Made by a program: the position numbers and the translations under genes. The notes under the pieces were generated by a model. The model searched no databases, was not told where the DNA came from, and was given only the letters and a program-made list of their open reading frames with translations. Below are positions 38,961 through 50,565 of a stretch of DNA of 64,000 bases, one piece after another (position 1 is the first letter of the stretch; each line of letters begins with the position of its first letter). Where the stretch lies: NCBI RefSeq assembly GCF_015832195.1, contig NC_052026.1, forward strand, positions 10,399,619 through 10,463,618. Direction: 5' to 3'. Origin of the DNA: Motacilla alba alba (lineage: Eukaryota; Chordata; Aves; Passeriformes; Motacillidae).

Positions 38961-39284
38961 TGTAAAATACTGCTGTTTTGAAACTTTGGTCTAAAATCAA
39001 GGAGGAAAAATATTTGCATTATTTCATTCTTTACATTTAAAAGGCTAAGGAGAAAAAAAGAAACTTACTGCTTTGTGGTTTTTAAGCCAATGTAAAGAAA
39101 AATGGGAGAGGCAGAAATGATCATTTGTGGCCCAAAGCACCAGAAATAGAGATGAGCCTGATTTAGTCAAGTAGATTCCAGGATTTTTTAGGGAAGTGTA
39201 AGCCCTCAGTAATAATCATATTACACTGCAATTGCACTATATTCAATGAACGTCATTGCAGAAAGGACAGCTTCCAGTTTCCTT

Positions 39285-39310
39285 AAGCTAATACAATAAG
39301 CTAATACAAT
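39285..39310 (+). repeat. 13-base tandem duplication
   Basis: AAGCTAATACAAT occurs twice back to back with no mismatch (39285-39297 and 39298-39310), consistent with a recent slippage or short duplication event. Confidence 0.88.
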
Positions 39311-39330
39311 ATTTCTTCTTCTATTCAGAC

Positions 39331-39387
39331 TCCTTTTTTTGTTTTGGTTTGGGATTTTTTTGTTGCTTGTTTTTCGTTTTCTTGTTT
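39331..39387 (+). repeat. GT-rich low-complexity tract
   Basis: T runs of up to seven bases with interspersed G and C, of the same class as the tract at 40061-40121. Confidence 0.72.
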
Positions 39388-40060
39388 AATGAGAAATTTA
39401 AAATTTATGAAAGTAAATGATTTTACTCTGCTGAAAACCAAGTGTAGGAAGGTAAATCTTGTCAGGGACAGTTCAGAACACCAGTTTGGTTCTGGCTGTT
39501 TACCCAGCAGGACATAAAGAGTATTAACACTCAAGGAGAAAATGTGTATTCACAGCTTACTAAATTAACACCCTGTAAATGAAGTATGAAACATCCGTAT
39601 GAAAAGTCACATGCATATATGGATGCATGTATGATTTTAGACAGGTAGAAGTGGTTTTTTGAAGAATTGTGCATTCTGCTTAGGTTTTTTTAATGTTGCA
39701 AAACAAGCAACACCTTTTCTAAGCATTCCTAGCTTCCAGGCTGCATTTATATGTTGTGCTATCTTAAATGCTGCTAACATGATTCTGTTTTCCAAAAGGT
39801 TTGTTTCAAAATATTTATGTATAAATAACCAAGTGAAATTGGAAAGTATGTGAGTGAATTCTAAATTTTTATTCATAGATGGCAAGGAAGTCTTATTTAA
39901 AGTGAATATTATCTAAAGTGAATTTTGTAAATTGGCATCCCTAGGAGTTTCTGTATAGTCCTCAAATATTTTATCATTTGCTTCACAAACAAGACAGTTC
40001 AGCTTTCCCATATCCAGACAATCATTCTTCTGGGAATATTCAAAGCCTTTTAAAATTACG

Positions 40061-40121
40061 GAGGTTTTGGTGTTGGGTTTGTTTTGGGTTGTTGGTTGTT
40101 TTGGTTTTTTTTTTTTCTGGG
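40061..40121 (+). repeat. GT-rich low-complexity tract
   Basis: G doublets and triplets alternate with T runs and end in a T run before CTGGGG. Part of the recurrent GT-rich class in this window. Confidence 0.8.
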
Positions 40122-41166
40122 GCAGTCTAAGGAAGTCCCAGGAGTGAAGTTGCCATCTGTCCTCTATATTAAAAGAATCTTCTGTATTATATACCTGATG
40201 TCCTTGTCCCAGAGATAAATGTTGATAATTAAAAGAACAGCATTTGTCCTTTATTGTGAATTAAAAATTATTTCTTACAAACAGTTGCAAAACTTAGGAA
40301 CAATTTTTAAGTTCTTTAAGGTCTTATTTTCTAGTCTCTGTCCTTTCTATCATTACAGAGTTTTGATAAGTATTGGCAAGTAAATTGAATAGTTTATTAA
40401 TCTAAGCATGCGCATGTATGATTTAAGGAAGGCTTCAGCAATTCTACAGTTGAGTTGTAGATAAATTATTGTTACAGATAACTCTGTCTTGTGGTAGAGA
40501 GGAGGGAAAGCCATGGGTCGAGAAAGAGAAATTTACATAAGCCAGACACTAATTTTGGGAATGTTTCCTTCATATAAATTGCAAGTTAGAGACTCCACCT
40601 CCCCCTTCAGGAAAGGAGCCTTCTTCATTGTATGAACTTGCTTCCCCAGCACACATTTGCCCAGGAACAATTCTGCATCTTTACACTTCAGCTGTAGCTC
40701 ATTAGTGTCCATAGCTGCTCCCAGCAGTCCCTCCTTTCAGAGCATCGTGGTGCACGCATGGCCTGAATACCAAGTACTTCTATTCTGAATATCACGCTCA
40801 TGCCAGTCAAGATTAATAATTTTTAAGTAGCATCCTTGTTTTTTGTTTTAATAATGTCTCCATTTGTGGCTTTAAGACAATAATGTAAAGAATATGTCTA
40901 TCAATAAGAAGAATGGGGGAAGAGGAATGCTGTGAAGTGTCTTTAATAATCTGTTGTGCTGCTCTCTTTCCCCCGTGGTGAGCAACACCAAGCCAGGTCA
41001 GACCAAAAACCTTCTTAGCTCAGTGCCACACAGTGAGGGACAATAGCACACAGCAAGAGAAAAGAAAAAAAAAAGGGAATAAGTGATTTTCTCTCTGAAT
41101 ATTGACCTACCCCAGTAATTTGTGACTAACAGAATTTCTGATGCCAAGGCAGTATCTTTAATGGTC

Positions 41167-41212
41167 CTGCATAGATACTGCATAGATACCTATGTGATAT
41201 TTATATCACATA
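41167..41212. repeat. 11-base tandem duplication next to a perfect palindrome
   Basis: CTGCATAGATA is repeated twice exactly at 41167-41177 and 41178-41188. It is followed at once by TATGTGATAT-TT-ATATCACATA (41191-41212), two perfect ten-base inverted arms around a two-base centre. The arms could form a hairpin or cruciform. A palindrome beside a duplication suggests a small replication-slippage or template-switch event. Confidence 0.85.
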
Positions 41213-41315
41213 AATTCTCAGTGAACTTATGCAGTAGTTTTTAATTTACGTGGACTTTTAACAGCCTTGCTGTTCTTTTCTGACCTGTGGCACTGCATAC
41301 TAAAGATTATAACCA

Positions 41316-41409
41316 CAGCCCACCCCACTCCCTCCCCCCTCAAATAACCCAAAACAAACCACCAAAACCAGAAATTCCACAAAACCACAAATCATCCCAA
41401 ACCAAAAGT
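41316..41409 (-). repeat. AC-rich low-complexity tract
   Basis: C runs of up to six followed by repeated AAAC/CCAAA-type words, almost free of G and T. Complement orientation of the GT-rich class. Confidence 0.78.
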
Positions 41410-43959
41410 TTTATTTCCTTTTGATAGCTTGTTGGTTTTATAAGAAAAGAGTAAAAGCTAAATTCCCTAGGTAAATTGGGGGTTCAGTTGGATTGTGGCT
41501 TTTTGTTCATTCATGAAATAATTAATTTTTCAAACAGAGTCCTCTATGCATCATTCTTTTTTTTGTTGTTTTTCTTAATTGTATTGTATCTGCCTTGAGT
41601 CAGGGACCAAAACTGTTTAGTTCTTCCTGCTTTGCCACCTAATCATATCCAAACTGTACCATATTCATATAAATTAGTTTATTTTTCTTCCTAGTTTGAA
41701 TGTGTTTTTTGCTTTTAATTTGTCTAAAAGAGCCTGTGTATTTTTTGTGAAGTGAAATGTCAGACACAGGATTAATAATTGTTGTTTTCACAACACAGTA
41801 CAAGTCTAGTATCTGCTATTCAGATCTAAAATTGTGTCATTAAGCATACAAGGTGGAACTGAAGTCAGATCAGAATTATTTACCTGCCTTAGGTAAAAGA
41901 ATGAAGGCATTTATGATCTCTTTGCTAGGCAGAATACTGGTGTTGAGATATCAGGGTACATGTAAAGAAACTTCACGAGTATCTGTTCTAAACTGAGGTT
42001 ATATTCTTTCTGGCATACATTGGATATAGAAGAAATGCAGAAGTTGAATTCAGGAGCTGCTCTAATAAGACTCCTCCTTATAAACAGGCCACTGAAGAAT
42101 TATATAGAACTTTATATTAATATGTAGTTCAGGTGGCTTGTTTGCATACAGTGAATATAATTTCATTTTGGTGCCAGACCATCAGCAATCAAAAATTTTA
42201 TAGTGACTACCAAAAACTTCTGTGCAGCGGTTCTGTATATTTCTGTCACAAAGCAGTCTTTTATTAAGATAGCAACTGTTGTTAAATTTTATTTACTAAA
42301 GATTTTCTTCCAGTAATTTAAAAAAATTATATATTTAAAAAGTTAGTCATCCGCAAAGCATGGAAATGTGTTAACATTCATTGATTTCTTATTTGCTCTG
42401 ATTGCCATATGTAGTCAGTTACTAAATGTTGGGGTAATCACGTTGCTTCATATAAAAATAAAACATTTTGGATGGTCCTTAATGGCATAACACTAGGCAA
42501 ATGTATGCTCTGTTCAGATCCAGCTATTCTACCTTTTACTCTTTTCGTTCCCTTAGAGGATTCCTGCTTAACAAATTTGGGTGCAGTGACTTTCCTGCTG
42601 ATGACATGCATACACGACACATGTATTTTATGTTGTGATAAATGGCTTAACTCAACCTTTCTTCTTCAGCTCCTTAAGAGTTACTTGCTGAATTTCTGAT
42701 ATCAAGTTTTGGTTTAGTATATGTGAGGTGGCACTGCCTAATTGATCAATGACCTTCCATTGTTTGTCTCTTAAAATCATTCTTTGCAGATATTCTTTTA
42801 GACAGTATGCATCTGTTGCTATAATCTGTATGATTATTGAAAACTTAATTTTTTTAAAAAATCCTGTTCCCCAACAGCTTCTAGTGCACCAGGTTTTGTT
42901 ACCTTAACATTTTTCTTTCATTAATATTGATTAAACTGTGAAGGGTTTCATTGCTGTTAATGGGGGGCACATTTTAAATTTTAGATCATTAACATTTAAA
43001 TAGATTTTAATTGTTACATTCAACAAATTTATGCAGGTAAAGATTCAATTTCTTCAATTAATTTACATTTACACATTCAGAGATCTTTCGTTAGGGGTAT
43101 TCTCATAAAACTTTAAGGTTCCCAGAAGGATCTCTCTATACTTACACTCTTCATTTTTTCCCTGCTACTCTCTCCATATTATGTCTTTGAAATTACTTGG
43201 CTTTTTTCCATGTGCTACTTAATAAAATAACATTTCTTTTAGCCTTTTAGGGGGAGGTTTGTTTTGACAGATTTATATATAAAAATCAAGTGAAATTTTT
43301 GTATATGAGTGAATTCTAAATTTTACAAGTTTCAGATTTGATCATCTTCTCCATTATGCTGTACATAGGGGGAAAAAAAGTACCTGCTTGTTTGATGTAA
43401 CATGCAAATCAGTCACAGAAAAAATTCCTGAGATTCCTTTTCTATCTCCACAGGTTCCAGAAATCCAAATGAAAATAGGTAAACTTAGTTTAGTACTCTA
43501 TCTCATACAATAGAGGAAAATTCAGAATGGTATTGTGTCTTCCTTGACCTGGGTCTGGCATTTCTCTGAAAGCATATTATCCTGAGTGTAGCCACTCTCT
43601 GTACAGGATAGAAGTGGATAGGGTAAGTTTCTATCAGTTTGTTAAAAAAGACACATGTTTTACTTTATCAAACTAATTGACTTGCATGATATCAAAATCA
43701 AACACAGTCTAGAGCAAGGACAGGAAAGACAGAGGTGATGAACATCTGATGTCTTGTGAACAAGAGTACAAGTATCTCTTGCAGTATTGAATTTCACCAA
43801 GAAGGGAGACCAGTTTCTTCATTTTCTTAGAAACGGCTTGATCAGCTCATAATTGCATAGGTATGCTCCCAAATAAATTACTAGTGAACATTACATGTGA
43901 CACATTTTATATTTCTAAATGTTATTGTGTGTCTTGAAGTGATTTTCTGAAGTACCTAA

Positions 43960-44690
43960 CCCAACATGGAAAAGCAGGGACCTAAGGGACTGTAGAAGAT
44001 GGATCAGTCGTTTGAAGTTTTGAAGTTGATAAGAAATTTGCAGAGTTGTCAGGGGCACGATGTGAGTTTGACAGTGGGGTCAAATCAATATACAGCAAAG
44101 CGTTTATTATGTTGGAAAGCAGAAGTTTAATACATTCCATATGAAGGAACTGATCACTTGAGGAGAGGAGTGGACCAAGAATGGGACAGGGGAGGACAAG
44201 GACCTACTAGATGACAATATCAAACTGTGGAAGAGAATATCTAATGAATATCAAATTAATCTTAAATGCTCAGACACAACACATTGTTAGGATTTTGGGC
44301 CCAGCAAGATTAAGGAAAATAAAAGAGAATAAAGGTGCATGGAATAAAAGAGGCTCTAAAATTTTTATAAGCAATTATTACACCATTTAGTGGAAGTGAT
44401 TTCTGTGAACAAAAGGTAGTCCAAGCAGAGGTGATCAGAAAGGGAAATTATAGAAACTTGACACAAAGGTAATAAATGGATATTCGGTGTGTATAAGAGG
44501 AATAAAAATGGAAGTAAACATTGAAAAGGAAATTGAGACCTAAAATACCTTTTTTTACTCATGGTAATAAAAATGTTTTGGAAGGATTTTGCTGATAAGG
44601 AGTGAAAAGATGACTGAAAGAAAAAAGGAATTGAGATGGGGGAAAGAAACTTGAACATGATAGGAAAGTTCATATACTTGTTAGTTGACA
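43960..44690. other. Purine-rich, strand-asymmetric block
   Basis: Over about 700 bases the + strand is dominated by A and G (GGAGAGGAG, GGGGAGGAC, AAAAGAGAATAAAGG, GGGGGAAAG), whereas most of the window is T-rich. A minus-strand frame of 108 codons at 44365-44691 is Phe/Ser/Pro/Leu-rich only because of this composition. The block may be an old insertion in reverse orientation or a local compositional domain. I cannot match it to a family. Confidence 0.5.
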
Positions 44691-46854
44691 TAAAATAGAA
44701 TCAAAAGGACACACTATTGGAATATACTGACCATTAATGAGCAGAAGCATATACATATCTTGAGGGTACCTTCTCCTATGTTATGAAAGGCAGCTTGTGT
44801 CGGGGAGTGGAGTGTTTATCTGGCTGTTATTTATCCTGTCAGGCAGTATTGATTTTAATTGTGTAGGAGCTTCTAGAGAAAAAAAAACCAGCAGGTCCAC
44901 CATGCTGGCACTTAGTGATGCAAGGTTACCAGAGTTCTATGAAGAACTGTTGGCTTCAGCTCTGGCAGCATTCAGAAATGTAATTATTGTTTGTGAGGGA
45001 CAGAAACTCACTTGAAAGTGTGAAACTCACTTAGAAACTGAAAAAAGAATTTTAAGTAATTCTTCACTGGGTCAATTTCTTGACTTCTTGATAATCACAG
45101 TTCTACATGGCCCCCTCAAAAACAAAAAAAGTTGCAGAACTATATATTAATAGAGGGAATAGAGCTAAGTTGGAAAGTGATGTAAATTATTTCACAGCAT
45201 AAATACAATTCAAAACAAAGGATATTTCTTTCCCAGAGACAAGAATACAAAAACATTTTTCTTCAGCTTTTTTGCTGAAGAATTTGCTTTTTCATGTTTA
45301 TGATTCTACATTTGTCCATTACCAAATGCAGACATGATTTTATGCACTTAAGACAGGAAAAGACAATCTGATTTCCACAAAGGAAAGTCTTTCAAATTAA
45401 AGCATCATGTTAGTCTTGGGCTTCTGCTAATGTGAAAACAAGAATGTTTGCTGCTGAGGGACTGAGATCGCCACATAAAATATCTATGAAGGAAATAAAT
45501 ATTTTAAAATGCAAGCACTAAAGTGGTATTGGCACTTCAAAATAGGGTCAGAGGCTGATTCTTCCTTTAGAAGTGTCAATGTTCTAATGCCTGTGACTGC
45601 ATACACTGAACCTTTCACAATAAAGTAACTCCTGTTGATTTTTTTTTCCAATGGAAAAAACACACAGTTCTTTTTTCATTCAGATCACAAGTTTTCTATA
45701 AATAGTAATACAGGGCCTCATGCTATGTCAAAATGGAAGTTTTTATAAAGCTGATTTATTCTATCAGACTGCACAGAAGAGAATACCAGAATAACCTCTG
45801 CCTGGCAAGTTAATTCATGTTTCTTTTAATGAAGATAATTTCCTTAAAATTTCCTAAAATGAGTAAAGAATAAGCTGTGCTTTTGCAAGATAAATGTGTC
45901 TTTTTCCAGATGATCTAGATCTCAAACATGTGAAAATGTACTTCAGCCTATACGTACTCAGCCTTAGTGCACAAAAGGAGAGGTCCTTGGAAGCCGGGAA
46001 TTTCTGCAGCCTGCTGTCATCACTCTGACTCCTCTTTGTTCTAGGTAGCATAAAGGATGCAGGAGAAGACCAAAAAAAAAAAAAAGACAAAAAAACCCAA
46101 AAACTGCTTGCATGTAATATTGGTGATGTTATTAGATCTATCTTTTTAAGACAGACTGATAATAAATAACAGGACTTTCCAGTAGTTCTGTTTCCTTCTG
46201 ATGAACAGCAGCAACAGGGAGTACTCGGATCTGCCTTTGCATATTCCCCCAAAATTGGTTTGCACCTCAAAGCACATATTTTTGGTCTCAACTTTTGGTT
46301 TAAGGTCACATTTTTGTACAGAATCAAAATGTTTCTTATTCATTAAGTAATTGTCTGTAAATATTCAACTTCTGGTAGTCATTTCTGGATGCATAAAAGC
46401 AAGAGAAGGGTAGACTACTAATAAAATAGAAGATTTTGAGGACCCTAAATGGGAATTTCACTTGAGGGTCCTGAGCTCAACACATACTGAGTACCTGTAA
46501 TTAAATGCTGAGCAATCTGAACTTCTGTTGACCTTGGAACTGAAGTAGTTTCAAATGTGTCTCTTATCATTTTAACAACCCCCAAGTTTCTCTTGCAAAT
46601 TACATCTGGTTTTGGGTTAGTGGGAGGGTTGAATACCTTTGCTTTTACTTACCTTGTCCTGCACTCCAGCTGCTGGCAGATGAAGCACACGTTGTAACAG
46701 TTGTGTTACTCCTTGGAGTTTGCTCTGGTTCAAGACTAAAATAACAAAGAGAGGAGAGGGTGGTTGAGCAGGGAGTGGCCACCTCAAGTCAGTCTGGTTA
46801 GATTGCTGCTGCTTGCAGCGTCAGCAGAGCAAGCTCAGGGACAAAAGCACTTCC
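44691..46854. other. Non-coding spacer, no gene seen
   Basis: AT-rich sequence with an A-rich tract at 46072-46103. A minus-strand frame of 157 codons (45854-46327) runs across that tract, reads it as a Phe run, and shows no family motif, so it is not called. Confidence 0.6.
46072..46103 (-). repeat. Poly(A) and A/C-rich tract
   Basis: Fourteen A, then a G and C interruption, then further A and CCC runs. It is of the same AC-rich class as other tracts here. Confidence 0.82.
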
Positions 46855-47081
46855 CAGGTGACATCTGGGTGTTTAGATTAGATGTTAGGAAGAGATTCTT
46901 CCCTGTGTGGGGGATGAGCCACTGGAGCAGATTCCCAGAGAAGCTGTGGCTGCCCAGTCCCTGGAGGTGCTCAAGGCCGGGTTGGTGGGGCTTTGAGCAG
47001 CCTGGGACAGGGGTGCAGAGGATTGGAACAAGATGATCCTTGAGGTCACTTCTAACCCAAAGCATTCTATGACTCTATGAT
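46855..47081 (+). mobile_element. CR1 LINE, 3' fragment
   Basis: The segment follows the 3' part of the avian CR1 consensus. In order it has a TTAGATTAGATGTTAGGAAG stretch, CAGAGAAGCTGTGGCTGCCC, CCCTGGAGGTGCTCAAGGCC, GGGCTTTGAGCAGCCTGG, then a GATGATCCTTGAGGTCACTT stretch. It ends in the family's octamer-type tail, ATTCTATGACTCTATGA. CR1 elements are non-LTR retrotransposons that lack poly(A) and are usually 5'-truncated, and this copy is about 230 bases of a roughly 4.5 kb parent. It cannot move on its own. It still matches the consensus well, so it is younger than the copy at 50168. Open frames across it are shadows. It is the main evidence that the DNA is avian. Confidence 0.93.
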
Positions 47082-48574
47082 TTTATTATTATTCAGAAGT
47101 GCTTCTTTAATAGAAAAATAGAAAGGCCTGCTTTGGCATGTTCCTACAACACTCTTCTTATCAGTTTGTTGAACTTTCATTAGCCATGTGCAGCCTAACA
47201 AGTACATAGAAATGTAATAGGATACAGAGAACAGTCTCTAGGAAAGAGTAGATGTGCACACAAAACCTACGTAAGAGCTGCTTCATGGCAGTAGATATAA
47301 ATTTCATAATCTTATTATCCACCCACACAAGTCTGTACAAGGACCTTGGATGGAAAAGCATGCAGATGGCAAACTCTATAAAAGTGTGAACAAATAAGGT
47401 AATTAAAAGATAGGTTTTATTGCAGATAAAAATGTGTGATTGCTTTTCCCCTCAAGTGGTACTCCAGTAGAAGTCACAGGTGTTTGCATGCAATGCAAAT
47501 ATTTTAACACAAAACATTACCACTGTCTTAAGTTCCTGAGAGTGACAGTAGGAATACAGAATGCTGTATTTGTATTTCCTTTTCCAGGCTATCTCACATA
47601 TTCTTAGATGTACCTTACAAATGCAAGTCACCCTTTTGTGTCCAGGCTTTGAAATTTTAGCCCTCTCTGGTAAATAAGTTTGGATGAAAATGAGATTTAT
47701 TTTCACTTCATTAAATAATCAAGGAGAGTTGATTCTAGTCTTTCCACTGTACTGACCATATTATTATTATTATCAGTCACTCAGATTTATGTCTAGTAAA
47801 TTTGTTTGCATACATGCAAAAAGAAGTAAATATGATATCTATTCTGAAGACTGCAATTCTGTGCTAAAAATAAAAAAATAATCACACTCAGGTTAAATTT
47901 TAGGATGTGATTTCTGAGTCCAGCCAGTTCAGACAGGTCTGCCTAAAATAATCAAGTTGAATACATTGCATTGGTATTCTAATTTCCAATTTGGGATTTT
48001 GCTACATAAACTCAAGTAGAGTATGTCTAATCTTTATTAGACCCAAGGTCTCTATATAAACTCCCTGAATTTTCCTCCATGTGTCTCTGCTAAACTGAGA
48101 TGTGTCTTCTGGCTGAGTTGTAGAGACATTAAATTACTGAGTAAATCAATACAGTGCTGTTATGTCACTGTATCTTTTTCAAAGACCAGCTCAAATTTTG
48201 TGTGCTGTAGCTTTGATCCCTTTCATTTAATTCTAAGAACACTTGTTATTATAGTAACTGTTGTTTGTATGTTATTTTAGCTTTTTACTTAAGTAGCTAT
48301 TTAGCAATTTAAATGAAAATGTAATTGGGTTACATCTGTTTTACATGCATGTAATACCATGCAGATGTAAACTTATATTAAAACCATATTTTCTTTTTGG
48401 CAAAAAGACATAAAAATAGAATTGTAGCAATCATGCAATACATCTTTTTTTTTTCTTTTTTTTTTTTTTTAAGTAGTGTACACAAGATGTATTCCAGTGT
48501 TTATGTTGTGATGGTAACAGCCCTTTCTATTTTTATGAGAGCTAACTGGTATAGCTGTACCAGTACAAGTACAC
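47082..48574. other. Non-coding spacer, no gene seen
   Basis: AT-rich sequence with a short (TTA)n at 47759-47773 and a T-rich tract at 48445-48470. No gene or transposon body. Confidence 0.68.
48445..48470 (+). repeat. Poly(T) tract with one C
   Basis: Ten T, one C and fifteen T in succession. Confidence 0.88.
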
Positions 48575-48625
48575 TGTTATGCTGGTGTAAATCCAAAGGA
48601 ACTCCATTGAAGTTAGTTAAAATTC
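48575..48625 (+). repeat. Ancient amniote repeat fragment
   Basis: GCTGGTGTAAATCCAAAGGA followed by ACTCCATTGAAGTTAG closely resembles an old repeat common in reptile, bird and mammal genomes whose consensus carries 'ctggtgtaaatc' and 'aactccattgaagtcaatgg'. The copy is short and mutated. I do not name the family because I am unsure of it. Confidence 0.5.
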
Positions 48626-48875
48626 CTTACCAAACTTATCAGTTTCAATAACTGGCTCATTCCAGAGTCAAATTCCACTCCAAGGATCTCCCCTGAAATG
48701 AGCAATCTTTGTGAGGCTACACAGTTATGAATGGCACTGATATTTGGCTTCCAATAGCTTTATTTTAAAGAAAGATGAACTTCTTGCTGGCTGATCTTAC
48801 AAAGTGCTGAGTGCCCTCAGCTACGGTTGATTTAGATTGGGTTGTTTTCTGTGCTATGGAAAGAGAGATAAGAGA

Positions 48876-48965
48876 GATGGATTCAATTCCAGCCTTCTCT
48901 CTGCTTTTTTATAGGTACTTAGGGAAGGTACTTAATGTCTCTGCGCTGCTGTAATCATAACACAG
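48876..48965 (+). mobile_element. MIR-like CORE-SINE remnant
   Basis: ATTCAATTCCAGCCTTCTCT parallels the GTTCGAATCCCGGCTCTGCC part of the MIR consensus. GGGAAGGTACTTAATGTCTCTG parallels its GGCAAGTTACTTAACCTCTCTG core, in the same order and spacing and on the + strand. MIR-type SINEs are tRNA-derived, spread before and early in amniote history, and survive in birds as a small number of worn copies. The match is imperfect, with a small deletion between the two blocks, so chance is not excluded. Confidence 0.5.
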
Positions 48966-48995
48966 AATTCCTCCTGCCCTATTTGTCCTGGGATT

Positions 48996-49018
48996 TTTGT
49001 TTTTTGGGGGATTTTTTG
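48996..49018 (+). repeat. Short GT-rich tract
   Basis: TTTT-G-TTTTTT-GGGGG-A-TTTTTT, the same texture as the other GT-rich tracts. Confidence 0.7.
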
Positions 49019-49487
49019 ACTCTAGATTCCTCCCAGCTGATTCCTGTTCTTTGTTTTTGTGGTGTCTAGCACAATGTCAGGATTGTGAGTAGTATCTATT
49101 GGTACAGGTGTAAGTCCCTAGTGAAATATAGGAATGAATTAGGGTACCTGGCAATTCTCTAAAATAACTGGGATTTTTAAAGACTTTGGAATTTATTTGG
49201 AATGTCTCTCTTGTCTATCAGCAGGCTAAAAATATTATGTTTGTTCTGTAGTCTAGCACACAGCTTTTTCATAATGCAATGCCTTGAAGCCTGTAAGGGA
49301 AGACTTCTTACTCCCTTAGTTTCACTTATATAAGCATAAGTTTAAAATAAACCATGTATATTTAGCAGACTTGTATTATTTCAATATATGTTACTGTTCA
49401 ATAACTCTGCCTTTTTGAAGAGTAATTGTGAAGTAATTGTGAAACTGTTGCGCGTTTTTCTTCTTACTTTTGACCTATGAACATTTA

Positions 49488-49538
49488 AGGCCCTGATTGT
49501 ACTGACGTGAAGATAAACATGTGAGACCCTATGGAGAC
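49488..49538 (+). repeat. Possible ancient amniote repeat fragment
   Basis: AAGGCCCTGATTGT, ACATGTGAG and CCCTATGGAG recall the old repeat whose consensus begins 'gggccctgatt' and continues 'agcatgtgagtagtccca'. The similarity is short and degraded. It lies within a kilobase of two other worn elements, which raises the likelihood somewhat. Confidence 0.32.
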
Positions 49539-50167
49539 AGACTCAGAATATAAATTTAAATTTATTCCAGTTCCTCATTTTTAAGTGCTTTTAGACTAAA
49601 TCTTGTTGCTCTGAAGTGTGAATTTGGCCCAAGTAAGGAATTCAAGATTGTCTCTGAAGAGTATTTAAGAGGGTAATTTGCAAATTACCAATAAAAGCTG
49701 ATAGAAGTCACAGAGAGTCAGTATTAAGGTATTGTTTATCAGTTGTGCCCAGTAGCTCTGCTACAGTTTCTGTTTGCTACAAGGTTTGTATTTCAGGAGT
49801 GAGTAATGCATTTATTCTGAACAATCTGTAATGATCCACTCAGAGTAATGTTCTCCAAACACTTTGTTTTCCCTTATTTGTTTGAATTAACTAAGCCTGG
49901 GACTTCAGGAGAAGTCCACAATCCAAGTCTTCTTTAAAAATTATTACAAAGCAGTTTTGTAAGTATTGAAAAATGAGATTTTTTTTAGCATATAGAGTAA
50001 ACATCTACTTTAAAAATATAATATGGAATTTTTATCTTTGCTTTTGTGTTAACTGAGCTGGCCCAGTTAGAGTATCTAACTTTTCTTCATGAGTTTGCCA
50101 GAGAAATTGATGGATGCAGAAATCTTTCTTTCCTATGTGCACACTTCAGTTAATTTGTTGTCTGTTA
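49539..50167. other. Non-coding spacer, no gene seen
   Basis: AT-rich sequence without an identifiable feature. Confidence 0.68.
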
Positions 50168-50232
50168 TGCAGTTAAGACTTGGACTCAGAGGTCCTTGTT
50201 GGTGCCTTCCAACTCAGAATATTCTGTGATTA
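50168..50232 (+). mobile_element. CR1 LINE, short 3' terminal fragment
   Basis: ACTTGGACTCAGAGGTCCTT and GTGCCTTCCAACTCAGAATA correspond to the last part of the CR1 3' untranslated region (consensus 'ttggactcgatgatcc..ggtcccttccaactca'). They are followed by a single ATTCTGTGATTAT tail unit. Only about 65 bases remain of the element. It is more diverged than the copy at 46855-47081 and probably derives from another CR1 subfamily. It lies in the same orientation. Confidence 0.85.
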
Positions 50233-50439
50233 TACATATGATATGTACATAATATTAACAGTAAAGAAACACAAAGAAGTTTTGTAAGTTTTTAGGTAAA
50301 GGCTGGATGCTGGGATGCTCCATGTATTTTCTCTTTCTCTTTCTGCATGGAAATAATTTTTTCCCTTTCAGTGCCATTCTTTTTCCCTGTGGACTGGGCT
50401 GTGAAGCATTTGCCCTCGAGTTGAGATAATGATTTATAG

Positions 50440-50441
<2 letters not shown>

Positions 50442-50489
<48 letters not shown>

Positions 50490-50492
50490 GTA
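50442..50492. repeat. (AT)n microsatellite grading into (GTAT)n
   Basis: About 18 AT units followed by about four GTAT units. Open frames that read Tyr-Ile repeats across it on the minus strand are artefacts of the repeat. The array is likely polymorphic. Confidence 0.93.
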
Positions 50493-50565
50493 TAAATATA
50501 CATGGAGAGATGTATATATACAGATGTGTAAATATCTGTCTAGGGAGATGTATATATACATTTTT
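50493..50565 (+). repeat. Imperfect duplication flanking the microsatellite
   Basis: GGAGAGATGTATATATACA and, about 37 bases on, GGGAGATGTATATATACA are near-copies separated by an AT-rich spacer with GATGTGTAAATATC. This suggests that a longer unit was duplicated next to the AT array. Confidence 0.65.

Larger units (their letters stand above)
38961..43959. other. Non-coding spacer rich in simple tracts
   Basis: No supported gene. The stretch holds GT-rich tracts at 39331-39387 and 40061-40121, an AC-rich tract at 41316-41409, a 13-base tandem duplication at 39285-39310 and a palindrome at 41191-41212. A moderately complex AT-rich patch lies at 42940-43090. Confidence 0.62.

Noticed and set aside
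45854..46327. 157-codon minus-strand frame
   Set aside because: It reads through an A-rich tract as a Phe run, has no recognised domain or splice context, and looks like spacer.
46764..47065. Open frames on both strands over the CR1 fragment
   Set aside because: The interval mostly corresponds to the 3' untranslated end of CR1 LINE, so the frames are accidental.
50255..50561. Minus-strand open frames reading Tyr-Ile repeats
   Set aside because: They are translations of the (AT)n/(GTAT)n microsatellite and carry no independent coding evidence.
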